In this document: in pieces, positions 14,765-24,449 of the stretch
How the letters are laid out: each line of letters begins with the position of its first letter
Position numbering within the stretch: the first letter of the stretch is position 1
DNA from: Gemmataceae bacterium
GTDB lineage: Bacteria > Planctomycetota > Planctomycetia > Gemmatales > Gemmataceae
Assembly (NCBI GenBank): GCA_901538445.1
Contig: LR594585.1
Span: 1,825,369-1,889,368, forward strand
DNA: 64,000 bases
Direction of reading: 5' to 3'
Made by a program: the position numbers and the translations under genes
The notes under the pieces: model-generated
The model's input: only the letters and a program-made list of their open reading frames with translations
What the model was told of the DNA's origin: nothing
The model's database searches: none

Positions 14765-16555
14765 TCACTTCGCCGGCTTCAGCACGATCTGCCGCAGGTC
14801 CATCACCGCGACGCCGGGCTTCGTCTTCGCCCGCACCGTCAGCGTGTGCCGCCCGGCCTTCTCGATCTTCAGCGTCCCCACGTCGCGGGCCTCGAACGCC
14901 TGGAACCCGCCGGTCTCCTTCACGGTGAACGCGACCTTCTCGTCGCCCACCGCCAACTCGACCTCCGCACCGCCGCTCTTGTTCCCGCACCCTTGCAGCA
15001 CCTCGACCGTGAACGTGCCGGGCGTCTCGACGGTGAAGTCGAACGCCGCGGTGTCGTCCTTGTTCACCCAGAACCCGAGCGTGTTCTTGTGCGGGAGCGG
15101 TTCGAACCGGAGCATGGTGCCGGTGACGAGTGCGGTGCGGGCGTGCAGCGTGATGGTGCCGTCCTTCGCCTGCGGGTTCGGCATGTAGTCCGGGTTCGGC
15201 GTCGGCATCTTCGCGCCGACCTCCTTGCGCCACGCGTCGAGCTTCGCGGCGAGTTCCTTCACCACCTCGGGCCTGTCGGCCGCGAGGTTGCGGGACTCGG
15301 AGACGTCCTTCTTGACGTCGAACAACTCGCGGCGGCCGGTCTCGTAGAACTCGATGAGCTTGTGATCGCCGCTGCGCACGGCACCGCCGGGCCGCGAGCC
15401 CTGGTTCGCGTAGTGCGGGTAGTGCCAGAACAGCGCGCGGTCCGCGAGCTTCTTCCCCTCGAAGACGGGCAGCAGCGAGACGCCGTCGGTCTTCGAGTCG
15501 GTCGGCTTGCGCTCGCCGGCCGCGTCGAGCGCCGTCGCGAAGAAGTCGGTGCTACACGCGAGTTGGTCGGTGACGCCGGGCTTCACCTTGCCGGGCCACT
15601 TTACGATGAGCGGCACTCGGACCCCGCCCTCGTAGAGGAACCCCTTGCCCTCGCGGAGGGGGCCGTTGAACGTCGCCCCCGTCGGGCCGCCCTCGGTCGT
15701 CGCCAGCCCGCCGTTGTCGCTGGTGAAGATCACGAGCGTGTTGTCGCTCAGTTTCAGGTCGTCGAGCTTCTTGAGCACGCGGCCGACCGCGTCGTCCACG
15801 CTCTCGACCATCGCGGCGTAGACCGGGTTGCTCTGCGCCCCGGCCCGCGGCTTCACGTTGTACTTCGCAACCACGTCCTTCTTCGCCTGGAGCGGCGTGT
15901 GGACGCCGTAGTGCGGCAGGTAGAGGAAGAACGGCTTGTCCTTGTTCGCGTCGAGGAACTTCTCGGCCTCGGCCGCGAGCCGGTCGGTGAGGTACTCGCC
16001 GGCCTCGGCCTTCTCCAGCCCCGGCATCTGCCCGCTCTTGTTCGCGAACGGGGCGAAGTAGCTCCGCGGCGTGCCGGTCTGGTCGCCGGCGATGTTCACG
16101 TCGAACCCCTGCTTCGTGGGCTCGAACCCGGGGCCGCCGAGGTGCCACTTGCCGATGTGCGCCGTGGCGTACCCGCGCTCCTTGAGGGCCTCGGCGAGCG
16201 TGACCTCGTCGAGCGGGAGTTCGTTCGGGATCGCCGGCCGCTTCAGGCGCTGGTCGGGCATGTCCTTGCGGCCCGGAATCCAGTCGGTGATGCCCGTGCG
16301 CTGCGGGTACTTCCCGGTGAGGATGCTGACGCGGGTGGGCGAGCACACCGGGCACGCCGCGTAGAAGTCGGTGAACCGCAGCCCGTCCTTGGCCATCTTG
16401 TCGATGTTCGGGGTCTTGTAGAACGTGCTGCCGTAGCACCCGAGGTCGCGCTGGCCCATGTCGTCGACGACGATGAGCACGACGTTGGGCTTGTCGGCCG
16501 CGTGCAAGAGCGGACCGAAGGCGAGCAGCGCGAGAGCGAGCAGGATGCGATTCAC
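14765..16555 (-). CDS. Secreted type I sulfatase with C-terminal carbohydrate-binding-like domain
   Basis: 596 aa from a GTG at 16555, chosen because the signal peptide (ILLALALLAFGPLLHA) starts there. Metal-binding Asp pair in 'VLIVVDDMGQRDLGCYG', formylglycine site C71-S-P-T-R with the downstream 'ILTGKYPQRTGI', 'HIGKWHLGG', and 'VIFTSDNGGL' are all present, so the enzyme should be activated by a formylglycine-generating system and hydrolyse sulfate esters of glycans. Beyond about residue 460 a beta-rich extension ('TFTVEVLQGCGNKSGGAEVELAVGDEKVAF') resembles a carbohydrate-binding module. Convergent with the lipoprotein gene. Confidence 0.9.
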   Translation of the reverse strand: MNRILLALALLAFGPLLHAADKPNVVLIVVDDMGQRDLGCYGSTFYKTPNIDKMAKDGLRFTDFYAACPVCSPTRVSILTGKYPQRTGITDWIPGRKDMPDQRLKRPAIPNELPLDEVTLAEALKERGYATAHIGKWHLGGPGFEPTKQGFDVNIAGDQTGTPRSYFAPFANKSGQMPGLEKAEAGEYLTDRLAAEAEKFLDANKDKPFFLYLPHYGVHTPLQAKKDVVAKYNVKPRAGAQSNPVYAAMVESVDDAVGRVLKKLDDLKLSDNTLVIFTSDNGGLATTEGGPTGATFNGPLREGKGFLYEGGVRVPLIVKWPGKVKPGVTDQLACSTDFFATALDAAGERKPTDSKTDGVSLLPVFEGKKLADRALFWHYPHYANQGSRPGGAVRSGDHKLIEFYETGRRELFDVKKDVSESRNLAADRPEVVKELAAKLDAWRKEVGAKMPTPNPDYMPNPQAKDGTITLHARTALVTGTMLRFEPLPHKNTLGFWVNKDDTAAFDFTVETPGTFTVEVLQGCGNKSGGAEVELAVGDEKVAFTVKETGGFQAFEARDVGTLKIEKAGRHTLTVRAKTKPGVAVMDLRQIVLKPAK

Positions 16556-16854
16556 GGTAGCACCGGAGGCCGGGAAAGGGGCAGCGAAGTGGGAGCGTAA
16601 GCGACCGGCCACGCGAAGGCAAGGCGCGGCCGGCCGCACACGTTGTCACCGGCACGGACGCCATGCGCGACGTCCCCGAAACCCGGGCAAGGCGCCACCG
16701 CGAAAGACACATTGACAGAGCAAGTGCGTAACCGCCACACGGGTTGCGGGTCCGCCAGGGGCGGGGTAACTTGTCACCACGGTTGCACGTCTCTCCCGTC
16801 GCTCTCCTGTTCCACCAGCGTCGTCATTCGCCCGACCCGTCATTCGGAGGGGTT

Positions 16855-17859
16855 ATGGTCCCGTTACGCACCGGCCGCCGGCCCCGAGCGGCCGCGTTCA
16901 CGCTCATCGAACTGCTGGTCGTCATCGCCATTATTGCGATCCTCATCGGCCTGCTCCTGCCCGCCGTTCAGAAGGTGCGGGAGGCCGCCGCCCGCATGAA
17001 GTGCTCGAACAACATGAAGCAGATCGGCGTCGCGCTGCACAACTACCACAACGTCCACCAGCGGTTCCCGTACGAGAACGTCCACATCAACAACAGCCAG
17101 CGGTGCAACTGGCTGGCGCACCTGTTCCCGTTCGTCGAGCAGCCGTACACGCCGCAGCAGCAGCCGGCGGTGACGTACGCCGGGCTGACCGTGGGGCCGG
17201 GCGGCACCACGCACGCCGGGGCACTGATCCGCAACACCGCCGTCGCCGACGACTACATGGCGTCGGTGCTGACGTGCCCGTCGGACGGGCCGAAGCTGCG
17301 GAACGTCGGCGGCGAGCGGCTGGCGATGGGCAACTACCTCGCGATCAACGCGCCGAACACGGACCAGCGCGACGCCGGGAACCGGAACGTCGCCGGGGTG
17401 TTCTCCTACTCGATGCACGGGTCGTCCCCGGCCGGGTCGGTGGTGGTCGAGCCGGGGACGACGCTCACCGCGATCCCGGACGGCACGGCGAACACGGTGA
17501 TGGTCGGCGAGCGGCCGGCGTACCCGGACCTCGCCGCCCTCGGCACGTCCGGCGGGTGGCAGTGCGGCGCGTGGGTGTACAGCGAGATGGACAGTGCCCT
17601 CGGGCTGCCGAACTCGAAGCTGTGGTGCGCCAGCAAGACCCCGACCGGCGGGTCGTGCCCCGGCGGCCTCCAGTGGTTCCAGCCGGGCAGCGACCAGAAC
17701 GGGTGCGACGCGCACCACTACTGGAGCAAGCACACCGGCGGCGGCAACTGGCTGTTCTGCGACGGGTCGGTGCGGTTCCTGACCTACGGCATCGGCACGC
17801 AGGTCCAGGCCGGCATCGCGACGAAGGCCGGGGGCGAGATCCCCCCCGGCGACCTGTGA
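16855..17859 (+). CDS. Type IV pilin-like DUF1559 protein (copy 2)
   Basis: 334 aa. The ATG at 16855 has a good ribosome-binding site (GGAGG at 16846-16850). The basic leader '[13 protein letters not shown]' precedes '[20 protein letters not shown]' and the DUF1559 entry '[20 protein letters not shown]'. C-terminal hallmarks: '[19 protein letters not shown]' and '[17 protein letters not shown]'. At the DNA level the pilin helix is close to that of the copy at 13228, but the bodies diverge, as expected for an expanded family. Followed by a lipoprotein gene after 35 bp. Confidence 0.92.
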   Translation: MVPLRTGRRPRAAAFTLIELLVVIAIIAILIGLLLPAVQKVREAAARMKCSNNMKQIGVALHNYHNVHQRFPYENVHINNSQRCNWLAHLFPFVEQPYTPQQQPAVTYAGLTVGPGGTTHAGALIRNTAVADDYMASVLTCPSDGPKLRNVGGERLAMGNYLAINAPNTDQRDAGNRNVAGVFSYSMHGSSPAGSVVVEPGTTLTAIPDGTANTVMVGERPAYPDLAALGTSGGWQCGAWVYSEMDSALGLPNSKLWCASKTPTGGSCPGGLQWFQPGSDQNGCDAHHYWSKHTGGGNWLFCDGSVRFLTYGIGTQVQAGIATKAGGEIPPGDL

Positions 17860-17894
17860 CCCGCGCCGCACGCACCCACCCGAGGGAACACCCC

Positions 17895-18329
17895 ATGAGT
17901 CCGACACGATTGGTCCGGTCGCGGGTCGGCCGCGGCCTGCTCGCCGTAGCGGCGCTGGCCCTCTCCGGGTGCGGCGGCCGCGGCGACGCCGCCGGGAAGG
18001 TCACCTACCAGGGGAAGCCCGTGGTGTGGGGGACCGTGCAGTTCGAGGACGCCGCAGGGATGCTCAGGCAGGCGAACATCGCCCCCGACGGGACGTACTC
18101 CGTCCCGGGGGTGGCGGTCGGCGACGCGAAGGTCGCCGTCAGCAGCATCAACCCCGCGAGTTCCGACTTCCAGCCGCGGGCGGCCGAGGACCGGCCGGCC
18201 CCGCCGCCTCCGCCCCCCGCGGTCCGGGGGTGGTTCCCGATCCCGGACAAGTACGCCGCCCCACACACCTCCGGGCTGGTGCTCCCCATCAAGCCAGGGG
18301 CGAACGCGCTCGACATCGAGCTGAAGTGA
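17895..18329 (+). CDS. Transthyretin-like lipoprotein (copy 2)
   Basis: 144 aa. Lipobox LSGC follows 'GRGLLAVAALALSGC'. The mature domain 'AAGKVTYQGKPVVWGTVQFED' and 'DGTYSVPGVAVGDAKVAVSSI' is the small beta-sandwich found downstream of DUF1559 genes. A poly-Pro stretch (PAPPPPPPAV) separates it from the C-terminal 'PDKYAAPHTSGLVLPIKPG'. It ends 8 bp from the convergent DUF1501 gene. Membrane-anchored partner role is inferred from the recurring pair. Confidence 0.8.
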   Translation: MSPTRLVRSRVGRGLLAVAALALSGCGGRGDAAGKVTYQGKPVVWGTVQFEDAAGMLRQANIAPDGTYSVPGVAVGDAKVAVSSINPASSDFQPRAAEDRPAPPPPPPAVRGWFPIPDKYAAPHTSGLVLPIKPGANALDIELK

Positions 18330-18337
18330 CCGCGGCG

Positions 18338-19756
18338 TCACGCGATGACTTCCTTGATGGGCGCGCCGTGGTCGATGTCGAGCCGCTTGCGGCCGGGGAC
18401 TTCGAGCTTGCGCGAGTCGAGCCCGAGTTGGTGCAGGATCGTCGCGTGGACGTCGGTGACGTAGTGGCGGTCCTCGACCGCGTGGAACCCGATCTCGTCG
18501 GTCGCCCCGTGGACCACGCCGCCCTTCAGCCCGCCACCGGCCATCCACACCGAGAACCCGAAGATGTGGTGGTCGCGGCCGTCGCTGCCCTGCGTGCCGG
18601 GCGTGCGGCCGAACTCGGTCGCGAACACCACGATCGTCTCCTTCAGCAGTCCCGTGCGCTTCAGGTCCTTCAGTAACCCCGCGATCGGCTGGTCGACCGC
18701 GAGGCAGTTCTTCGCGTGGTTCGCCTTCAGCCCGCCGTGCGCGTCCCACACGCCCGCGCCGCCGGCCCCGTGCTGCACCTGGATGAACCGCACGCCGCGC
18801 TCGACCAGCCGCCGCGCCGCGAGCATCTGTTGGCCGAACGGCCGCGTCTCGTTGCGGTCCAGGCCGTACAGCGTCTTCGTCTCCTCGGTCTCCTTCGAGA
18901 AGTCGAGCACCTCGGGCAGCGACTTCTGCATGCGGAAGGCGAGTTCGTAGGACTTGATGCGGGCGTCGAGGGCCGGGTCGTTCGGGTAGTCGGCGGCCCG
19001 GAGCTTGTTCAACTTGCCGGCCAGTTCGAACCCGGCCTTCTGCTCCGCCGCGCTGATGGGCAGTTCCGGCTTGCCGAAGTCGAGCGGGTTGGCCGGGTCG
19101 ACGCGCACCGGCACCGCGTCGTGCGCCGGGCCGAGGTAGTGGCCGTCCTTGAGGTTCCAGTACTCGCGGTTCCCCATGCTGACGAACTGCGGGAGGTTCT
19201 CGTTGAGCGTGCCGAGCCCGTAGTGGACCCACGCGCCGAGCGTCGGGAACTCGCCGTCGAGCATGTGCCGGCCGGTGTGGAACTGCGTCTGCGCGCCATG
19301 GTTGTCGTCGGTCGTCCACATCGACCGGATCACCGCGAGGTCGTCGACGCAGCTCCCGGTGTGCGGGAGCCAGTCGCTCACCTCGGTCCCGGCCTTACCG
19401 TACTTCTTGAACCCGACCTGGAGCGGGTACAGCTTGTTGCGCTGCTGGCCGTTCGCGTCGTTGACGACGGTGACGCGGGCGAGCTTGAGCTTCTCGGGGT
19501 TCTGCGCGTCCTTGAACGGCGTCTCGGCGATCGACTTCCCGGCGTACTTGGTGAGCATCGGCTTGGGGTCGAACGTCTCCATGTGCGAGACGCCGCCGTT
19601 CATGAACAGCCAGATGACGGACTTGGCCCTCGGCGGGTGGTGCGGCTTCCCGTCGGGCGGCGACCACGCGGCGTCGGAGGCGCGGCCGTACCCGTCCTTG
19701 TGGAGCATGGCGGCGAGGGCGAGCCCGGAGAACCCGAGGAAGTCGCGGCGGAACAT
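18338..19756 (-). CDS. DUF1501 secreted protein (sulfatase-superfamily fold)
   Basis: 472 aa from the ATG at 19756, which starts with a Tat signal ([18 protein letters not shown]). The core shows '[20 protein letters not shown]', '[20 protein letters not shown]', '[14 protein letters not shown]' and '[25 protein letters not shown]', the order seen in planctomycete DUF1501 proteins, which share the alkaline-phosphatase/sulfatase fold. Function is unproven. DUF1501 genes normally follow a DUF1549/DUF1553 gene directly, as one transcription unit; here that upstream gene is at 20289-22688 and the pair is separated by a GxxExxY cassette. Confidence 0.88.
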   Translation of the reverse strand: MFRRDFLGFSGLALAAMLHKDGYGRASDAAWSPPDGKPHHPPRAKSVIWLFMNGGVSHMETFDPKPMLTKYAGKSIAETPFKDAQNPEKLKLARVTVVNDANGQQRNKLYPLQVGFKKYGKAGTEVSDWLPHTGSCVDDLAVIRSMWTTDDNHGAQTQFHTGRHMLDGEFPTLGAWVHYGLGTLNENLPQFVSMGNREYWNLKDGHYLGPAHDAVPVRVDPANPLDFGKPELPISAAEQKAGFELAGKLNKLRAADYPNDPALDARIKSYELAFRMQKSLPEVLDFSKETEETKTLYGLDRNETRPFGQQMLAARRLVERGVRFIQVQHGAGGAGVWDAHGGLKANHAKNCLAVDQPIAGLLKDLKRTGLLKETIVVFATEFGRTPGTQGSDGRDHHIFGFSVWMAGGGLKGGVVHGATDEIGFHAVEDRHYVTDVHATILHQLGLDSRKLEVPGRKRLDIDHGAPIKEVIA

Positions 19757-19774
19757 GGTTGGAGACTCCGGCAG

Positions 19775-20277
19775 AAGACCGATGGCCACGAAAAGGCACA
19801 ATAAGCCACAAAAATGAAGAGTCAGAACGCTTCGATGTCGGTCATCAGGAACTTTTTGATGTAGAGTTTCGGCGCACCAAAGTTCACGAGGAGGCCGGTC
19901 TCGATCCGCGAGGACCGGAGGTAGCCGAGGAGTTGAGCGATGTGGTCGTTGTCGATCGCCCGCGTCGCCTTGAGTTCAACGATGAGCACGTTCTCGACGA
20001 ACAGGTCCGCGAAGTAGTCGCCCAGTACCGTCCCGTCTTCGTCATAGACCTTGAGTGGGTGTTGCGGGACAACGGTGATCCCTTGCTTCCGAAGGCGGTG
20101 TACCAGCGCGTTCTCGTACACCTTTTCCAGGTGGCCGTTCCGCAGGTAGCGGTGAATCGCAAAGCTCGTCTCGCGAACGATGTCACACAACTGGTTCATG
20201 CTCGACCACTGCATGATGTCTTCTCCTCGGTCTTCCTTTTTGTGTCGTTTTGTGCCTCTTTGTGGCCATCCTGTCTT
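19775..20277. mobile_element. Inverted-repeat-bounded cassette carrying a GxxExxY gene
   Basis: Imperfect inverted repeats of about 45 bp, at 19775-19819 and 20232-20277, enclose a single small gene. Both arms contain GATGGCCACRAA, AGGCACAA and CCACAAAAA or its equivalent, far more A/T-rich than the genome around them. The cassette sits exactly in the gap between a DUF1549/DUF1553 gene and its DUF1501 partner, which suggests insertion into an operon. No transposase is encoded, so movement would need help in trans. Confidence 0.65.
19822..20214 (-). CDS. GxxExxY family protein
   Basis: 130 aa, ATG at 20214. The family name motif is at residues 27-33 (G-H-L-E-K-V-Y). A nuclease-like core follows: '[18 protein letters not shown]' holds the D...E-x-K arrangement of PD-(D/E)xK-type folds, then '[23 protein letters not shown]' and 'LYIKKFL'. 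I know of no firmly established activity; some annotators suspect restriction-like or RecB-like nuclease relatives. The lower GC content than the adjoining genes and the flanking inverted repeats point to transfer. Confidence 0.85.
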   Translation of the reverse strand: MQWSSMNQLCDIVRETSFAIHRYLRNGHLEKVYENALVHRLRKQGITVVPQHPLKVYDEDGTVLGDYFADLFVENVLIVELKATRAIDNDHIAQLLGYLRSSRIETGLLVNFGAPKLYIKKFLMTDIEAF

Positions 20278-20288
20278 CCCACTGTGCT

Positions 20289-22688
20289 TCACCGCACTGT
20301 CACGAAGTCGTTGTGGTTGATGAGCGCCTGGACCACCTGCAACCGGGCGCGCTTGCCTGCGTCCTTTGCGGTCTTCAGCACCGCACGCAACTCGGCCAGC
20401 GCCTCGACGCACGCCGCGAGTTCGTCCCGTGTCGGCGGCGTACCCAGGATCGTCTCGAACGCGGCCGCCACGAACTGCGCGTCGTCGGCGCTCCCGAGGC
20501 GCGCGTGGAGTTGGTCGTTGAGTTTCGCGGCGGTCGCCATCGCGAGGCGGCTGTTCGAGAGCGCGAGCGCCTGCTGCGGGACGATGCTCTCGGTGCGGCG
20601 GTAGCAGTCGAGCACGTTCGCGTTGTCGAACACGTCGAGCAGCTTGTTGTGCTCGTTGTGCGAGTGGAAGAAGTACATCGACCGCCGCTTGCTCGCGTCT
20701 TGTGCGGCCATCGGCACCGGCGGGCCGCCCCGGGCGAGGTCGAGGTCGCCGGTGAGGTGCAGCAGGCTGTCGCGGACCACCTGCGCCTCCATCCGCACCG
20801 GGTTCATGCGCCACAGCGCGCGGTTCTCGGGGTCGAGCTTCGCGCTCGCCTCGGCCCCCGCACTCGACGACGACAGCCGGTACGCGGCACTCGTCACCAT
20901 GAGCTTGTGGAGGTGCTTGAAGCTCCACTTGTGTTCCATCAGTTCGACCGCGAGCCAGTCGAGCAGTTCGGGGTGCGTCGGCGGCGTACCCTTGCGGCCG
21001 AACTCGAACACGTTCGCGACGAGCGGTTGGCCGAAGTGCCGGAGCCAGAGGTGGTTCACCGCGACGCGCGCGACGAGCGGGTTCTGCCGGTCGGTGAGCC
21101 AGTTCGCGAGCGCCGTGCGGCGACCGGTACTCGTGTCCGGGAACGGCCGGGCCTTCGACGCCGCCGGTTCGACGTTCGACTCGGCCGACTTCACCGACCC
21201 GAGCGGCGGTGCGGCCTTCGCCGGGTCGGCGACCGCGGCCTCGAGCGCTGCCAGCTCCTTCGTCGCGGCATCGACCGCGGTGCGCGCCGGGAGCGATGCC
21301 CACGCCAGGAACGCCGCACGGGCGCCCACGAGCGCCTCGGCCCTCGCGAGCCGCTCCTTTGCGGCCGCGAGCTTCGCGACGGCAGGCGTGCGGAGGGTCT
21401 CGGCGATCTCGGGGCGGCGCAGCGGTTGATACGCCTCGGGCGGCAACTTCACTGCGGTGATCTTGAACCCGGCCGCATTCAGGAACTGCGGCACGCCGGG
21501 GAGGACGGTGCGGTTCGGGTCCGGGTTCCGCTCGTCGCCGCGGACGTGGAACGGGGTCTTCGCGTCGGGGTTGCAGTCGAACGCCCGCGGGATGCCGTCC
21601 TTGGTCGCGTCCGGCTCGCCGGGGACGAGGTCGGTCCGCACCTGGTACGGCTCGAACACCGCCCGGAAGCTGTAGTACTCGCTCTGCTTGAGCGGGTCGT
21701 ACTTGTGGTCGTGGCACTTCGCGCAGTTGAGCGTGAGGCCGAGGAACCCCTTCCCCGTGTGCTCGACCACTTCGTCGAGCCACGTCGTGCGGTTGAACAG
21801 AAAGTACGGCCGCGCGAGGTAGCCGGTCGCCCGGAGCTTCTGCGGGTCGGTCGGGTACAACTCGTCGGCCGCGAGCATCTGGCGGACCATCTCGTCGTAC
21901 CCGAGGTCGGCGTTGAAGCTCTCGACGACCCAGTCGCGCCAGTGCCAGATGTGCCGCTGGCTGTTGCGGAGTTCGGCCCCGAGCCCCCACCAGTCGGAGT
22001 ACCGCCACACGTCGAGGAAGTGCCGGCCCCACCGCTCGCCGTACTGCGGCGACGCGAGGAGTTGATCGACCACCTTCTCGTAGGCGTTCGGCGACGCGTC
22101 GCTCAGGAACGCCTCGGCCTGTGCCGGCGTCGGCGGCAGGCCGGTCAGGTCGATGTAAACGCGCCGGAGCAGCACCCGCTTGTCGGCCGGCGCGACCGGC
22201 GCGAGCCCCTTCTCGGCCCACTTCGCCGCGATGAACCGGTCGATTTCATTTCGGATTTCGTGCTTCGGATTTCGTGCGACCGGGAGGGGCGACCGCACCG
22301 GTGGGCGGAACGCCCAGTGGTCGCGGGGGTCCGGTTCCTGCGCGTCGTCGGCCGGCACCTTCGCGCCCTGCTCGACCCACGCCGTCAGCTTCGCGACCTG
22401 CTCGGGCTTGAGCGGGTGGCCCTCGGGCGGCATCCGCGTCTCGTCGTCCGCGGCGGTGATGCGCTTGACGAGTTCGCTCTCGGCCGGCTTGCCCGGGACG
22501 ACCACCCCGGCCCGGATCATGTTCGCACCGCTATCGACGCGGAGCTTGCCCTTCTGCGCGAGCGACCCGTGGCAGGCGTAGCACCGCTCCTGCAAGAGAG
22601 GCTTGATGTCCCTGCGGTAATCGACCGGTTCGGCCGCCGGTGCGGCCGGCGCGAGCGCGACGAGGGGCAGGAGCGCGAGGAATCGCAT
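20289..22688 (-). CDS. PSCyt1-DUF1549-DUF1553 secreted cytochrome-type protein
   Basis: 799 aa from the ATG at 22688, with signal 'MRFLALLPLVALAPAAPAAE'. Residues 25-120 are the planctomycete cytochrome C domain with haem motif CYACH and 'RMPPEGHPLKPEQVAKLTAW'. DUF1549 follows ('RRVYIDLTGLPPTPAQAEAF', second CxxCH in 'LNCAKCHDHKYDP'), then a coiled linker, and DUF1553 at the C-terminus ('VNHLWLRHFGQPLV', 'NSRLAMATAAKLNDQL'). These proteins are probably exported, haem-binding partners of DUF1501. A short low-complexity insert, 'ARNPKHEIRNEID', between the two N-terminal domains looks like an intergenic-repeat relic captured in frame. Confidence 0.9.
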   Translation of the reverse strand: MRFLALLPLVALAPAAPAAEPVDYRRDIKPLLQERCYACHGSLAQKGKLRVDSGANMIRAGVVVPGKPAESELVKRITAADDETRMPPEGHPLKPEQVAKLTAWVEQGAKVPADDAQEPDPRDHWAFRPPVRSPLPVARNPKHEIRNEIDRFIAAKWAEKGLAPVAPADKRVLLRRVYIDLTGLPPTPAQAEAFLSDASPNAYEKVVDQLLASPQYGERWGRHFLDVWRYSDWWGLGAELRNSQRHIWHWRDWVVESFNADLGYDEMVRQMLAADELYPTDPQKLRATGYLARPYFLFNRTTWLDEVVEHTGKGFLGLTLNCAKCHDHKYDPLKQSEYYSFRAVFEPYQVRTDLVPGEPDATKDGIPRAFDCNPDAKTPFHVRGDERNPDPNRTVLPGVPQFLNAAGFKITAVKLPPEAYQPLRRPEIAETLRTPAVAKLAAAKERLARAEALVGARAAFLAWASLPARTAVDAATKELAALEAAVADPAKAAPPLGSVKSAESNVEPAASKARPFPDTSTGRRTALANWLTDRQNPLVARVAVNHLWLRHFGQPLVANVFEFGRKGTPPTHPELLDWLAVELMEHKWSFKHLHKLMVTSAAYRLSSSSAGAEASAKLDPENRALWRMNPVRMEAQVVRDSLLHLTGDLDLARGGPPVPMAAQDASKRRSMYFFHSHNEHNKLLDVFDNANVLDCYRRTESIVPQQALALSNSRLAMATAAKLNDQLHARLGSADDAQFVAAAFETILGTPPTRDELAACVEALAELRAVLKTAKDAGKRARLQVVQALINHNDFVTVR

Positions 22689-23111
22689 GGCGGGTTCCGG
22701 ACGTGTTACGGGTCCGCAGAGGGGTGGGCGGGAGGCGGGCGATCCGACAGTGATTGGAGCGTACCCCGGCCCGGAACGCGGTTCAAGGATAAAGCGAAGT
22801 GTCGGGGGCCGGGGGGGGGGACCGCACGCGTCGGCGCGTCGCGCCGGTGGTGAAAATGCCGGGGTCGGGCGCAACTCCGGCTCCGATCGATCTATTCCGG
22901 GCTCGGTGCGGAGCAAAATCGTCTCCGCGGCCCGGTCGCGTCCGTTATATTCCGCATATTCCCCCCAATCTGATTGCGGGCGGCCGTTCGCCGCCGCACC
23001 CGCGGGCATTCGGCATCCCCGGTGTCCCGGGTCCGTGTGTTAAACTGTTTGCAAATTATTTACGTGTGTCGCGCGGTCCGCACCCTGAATCTCAGCCCGG
23101 AGTGTAGGGAC
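22689..23111. other. 423-bp gap between divergent genes
   Basis: It holds the 5' regions of the DUF1549/DUF1553 gene and the metalloprotease gene, including a G-run at 22811-22819 and an A/T-rich stretch at 23039-23062 (TTAAACTGTTTGCAAATTAT) that could be a promoter or upstream element. No coding signal or RNA gene is recognised. Confidence 0.5.
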
Positions 23112-24395
23112 ATGAACCCGCTTCTTCGCTTCCAACCTTCTCTCGACTCGCTCGGGGACCGCGTGGTTCCGGCCTCGCTGTCGCTCACGGTCCCGTACAC
23201 GGTCGCCCCGTCGAACAGCGTCCTGACGCTCCCGAAGCCGCAGCCGCCCGCGCCCCCGGCCCCGACCGACGACCGGTTCGAGAACAACGACACCTTCGCG
23301 CTCGCCAAGGACGTCGGTGCCCTCACCGGCGTGACCCGGACCCCCCTGGCGTCGAGGGCGGTCACCGGGCTGGTGCTGGCCGACGGGGCCGACTGGTTCA
23401 AGTTCACGACCTCGCGGACCGGGGCGGCCGGGAGCAACGTCCACATCCGGTTCGAGCACGACCGGGGCGACCTGAACCTGCGGCTCTTCAACTCCAAGGG
23501 GGCCCTGCTCGCGGTGTCCGCGGGCACCGGGGACCGCGAGGCGATCTCGCTCGCCGGCCGGGCGGCCGGCACGTACTACGTGCAGGTCCGCGGGCTGCGC
23601 GGCGCGCACAACCCGACCTACACGCTCTCGGTCAACCAGGCGGTGCTCACGACGGCCCCGCTCGCCCCGCCCCCGGCCCCGCCGACGAGCGGCCCGGGCA
23701 CCCCCGGCGTCCCGCCGATCCCCCCGCCCCCGGCGAGCGGCTTCAACATCGCCCTGCGGTTCAACGGCCTGACGCCGTCGCAGCAGGCGATCTTCCAGAA
23801 CGCGGCGAACCGGTGGGGCCAGGTCATCGTGGGCGACGTGCCGGACGCCATCTTCCGGGGGATCTTCGTCGACGACCTGCTCATCGACGCGACGGCCACC
23901 CCGATCGACGGCGTCAACGGGATCCTCGGGCAGGCCGGGCCGGACACGTTCCGGGTCGGCGGGGCGGGCCTGCCGATCCACGGGTTCATGCAGTTCGACA
24001 CGGCCGACCTCGCGGCGCTGGAGCGGACCGGGGACCTGTTCGCCGTCGCCCTGCACGAGATGGCCCACGTCCTCGGGTTCGGCACCCTGTGGCAGACCAA
24101 GGGGCTGGCCGACGGGATCGGCGGCATCAACCCGCAGTACACCGGGGCGCAGGGGGTCGCGGCGTTCAACCAGGTGTTCGGCCGGAGCGGCGCGTCGGTG
24201 CCGCTGGAGCCGTTCGGCGGCCTGGGCACGGCCGGGTCGCACTACAGCGAGGACCTGTTCGGGACCGAACTCATGACCGGGTTCATCAACCCCGGGGTGC
24301 TGAACCCCCTCAGCATTGTGACGGTCGGCGCGATGGCCGACCTGGGGTACTCGGTGAACTTCGCCGCCGCCGACCCGTACATCCCGGTCCCGTGA
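23112..24395 (+). CDS. Secreted metalloprotease: PPC domain plus leishmanolysin-like (M8) catalytic domain
   Basis: 427 aa. Instead of a normal signal peptide the N-terminus has 'FQPSLDSLGDRVVPAS', the short motif shared by many large exported Gemmata proteins. Residues 55-175 form a bacterial pre-peptidase C-terminal (PPC) beta-domain ('DRFENNDTFALAKDVG', 'YYVQVRGLRG'). A Pro-rich linker (185-208) leads to the protease: HEMAHVLGFG at 315-324 carries the zinc histidines H315 and H319 with E316 as the base, H377 (GSHYSEDLFG) is the likely third ligand, and M388 in 'ELMTGF' the Met-turn. It is probably an extracellular zinc endopeptidase. Confidence 0.85.
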   Translation: MNPLLRFQPSLDSLGDRVVPASLSLTVPYTVAPSNSVLTLPKPQPPAPPAPTDDRFENNDTFALAKDVGALTGVTRTPLASRAVTGLVLADGADWFKFTTSRTGAAGSNVHIRFEHDRGDLNLRLFNSKGALLAVSAGTGDREAISLAGRAAGTYYVQVRGLRGAHNPTYTLSVNQAVLTTAPLAPPPAPPTSGPGTPGVPPIPPPPASGFNIALRFNGLTPSQQAIFQNAANRWGQVIVGDVPDAIFRGIFVDDLLIDATATPIDGVNGILGQAGPDTFRVGGAGLPIHGFMQFDTADLAALERTGDLFAVALHEMAHVLGFGTLWQTKGLADGIGGINPQYTGAQGVAAFNQVFGRSGASVPLEPFGGLGTAGSHYSEDLFGTELMTGFINPGVLNPLSIVTVGAMADLGYSVNFAAADPYIPVP

Positions 24396-24418
24396 CTCCG
24401 GGCAAGACACGCGGACAC

Positions 24419-24449
24419 ACGGGCCACGCGCAAGCGGCGCGTGGCCCGT
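24419..24449 (+). terminator. Hairpin after the metalloprotease gene
   Basis: ACGGGCCACGCGC (24419-24431) pairs perfectly with GCGCGTGGCCCGT (24437-24449) around a 5-nt loop, 24 bp after the stop codon; only a short T-containing tail follows (TCGTTT). Confidence 0.65.
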
